Assembly: GCA_002471375.1 (NCBI GenBank) | Contig: DKPV01000100.1 | Location: forward strand, 1-50,062 | Reading direction: 5' to 3' | DNA from: Flavobacteriales bacterium UBA7325 | GTDB lineage: Bacteria; Bacteroidota; Bacteroidia; Flavobacteriales_D; Crocinitomicaceae | DNA length: 50,062 nucleotides | In this document: positions 50,016-50,062 of the stretch, one piece after another | Layout: each line of letters starts with the position of its first letter | How positions within the stretch are numbered: the first letter of the stretch is position 1 | Translations under genes and position numbers: made by a program | Notes under the pieces: model-generated | The model's input: only the letters and a program-made list of their open reading frames with translations | Database searches by the model: none | Told to the model about the DNA's origin: nothing

Positions 50016-50062
50016 GCAATAATTAGACCGATTTCGATCGGAAATAGTTTAACAAAAAAAAA

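Noticed and set aside
1..50062. Insertion sequence, prophage, CRISPR array or toxin-antitoxin locus
   Set aside because: No transposase, integrase, phage structural gene, regularly spaced direct repeats or cas gene is visible. The YwqK-like repeats at 36447-37508 carry an antitoxin-derived label in databases but have no toxin partner here.

Overview
The window reads as the chromosome of a free-living member of the Bacteroidota, most likely order Flavobacteriales (close to Crocinitomicaceae/Fluviicola-type bacteria; this placement is inference). The grounds are low G+C content, type IX secretion features (a gliding-motility-type C-terminal domain, PorP/SprF, C-terminal sorting domains), many OmpA/PD40 envelope proteins, MnmD and MtaB, and several copies of the Bacteroidota -7 promoter element TAnnTTTG in front of genes. 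The code is standard, with TAA, TAG and TGA all ending intact genes.

Layout. 0-5.6 kb: a partial tRNA-His, a DinB-fold protein, a Gfo/Idh/MocA oxidoreductase, a lipoprotein, a full-length polyprenyl-phosphate sugar transferase, a fumarylacetoacetase-fold enzyme and a DnaQ-like exonuclease. 5.6-14 kb (minus strand): two paralogous TPR-PD40-OmpA envelope proteins, an E2 acyltransferase, an unusual GT2 glycosyltransferase fused to a catalytically gutted sugar-phosphotransferase module, and RidA. 14-24.3 kb: PabA/TrpG, a DUF2147 protein, an OmpA lipid/wall protein, gyrB, a frameshifted regulatory-domain gene, a secreted amidotransferase-fold protein, dnaB, mnmD and mtaB. 24.4-28.5 kb: cytidine deaminase, a DUF3298 lipoprotein, and pdhA-pdhC. 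28.5-34.4 kb: a 1360-residue T9SS adhesin with six Cys repeats, a PorP-OmpA fusion and a lipoprotein, probably one operon. 34.4-36 kb: an archaeal-type GAPDH homologue beside a minimal PglC-like sugar transferase.

From about 36 to 49.5 kb intact genes (TonB-C/YwqK protein, DUF2459 protein, DNA polymerase IV, NYN-OST-HTH nuclease, glutathione peroxidase, universal stress protein, lamin-tail protein, VWA and AAA+ partners) alternate with broken ones. I found six interrupted genes there, plus one at 18.3-19.3 kb: a lamin-tail protein, a peptidase-S74-type chaperone remnant, a small membrane protein, paaC of the phenylacetyl-CoA epoxidase, a CPNCW-motif small protein and an unknown ORF after the AAA+ gene. 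Five are interrupted by an in-frame TAA or TAG, two of these at positions where the family has Gln. No insertion sequence, prophage or CRISPR array is visible.

The window ends with ssrA (tmRNA) on the minus strand, with a readable tag frame ending in LAA. The most notable items are the GT2/pseudo-phosphotransferase fusion, the cluster of nonsense-interrupted genes, the archaeal-type GAPDH homologue and the PorP-OmpA fusion.
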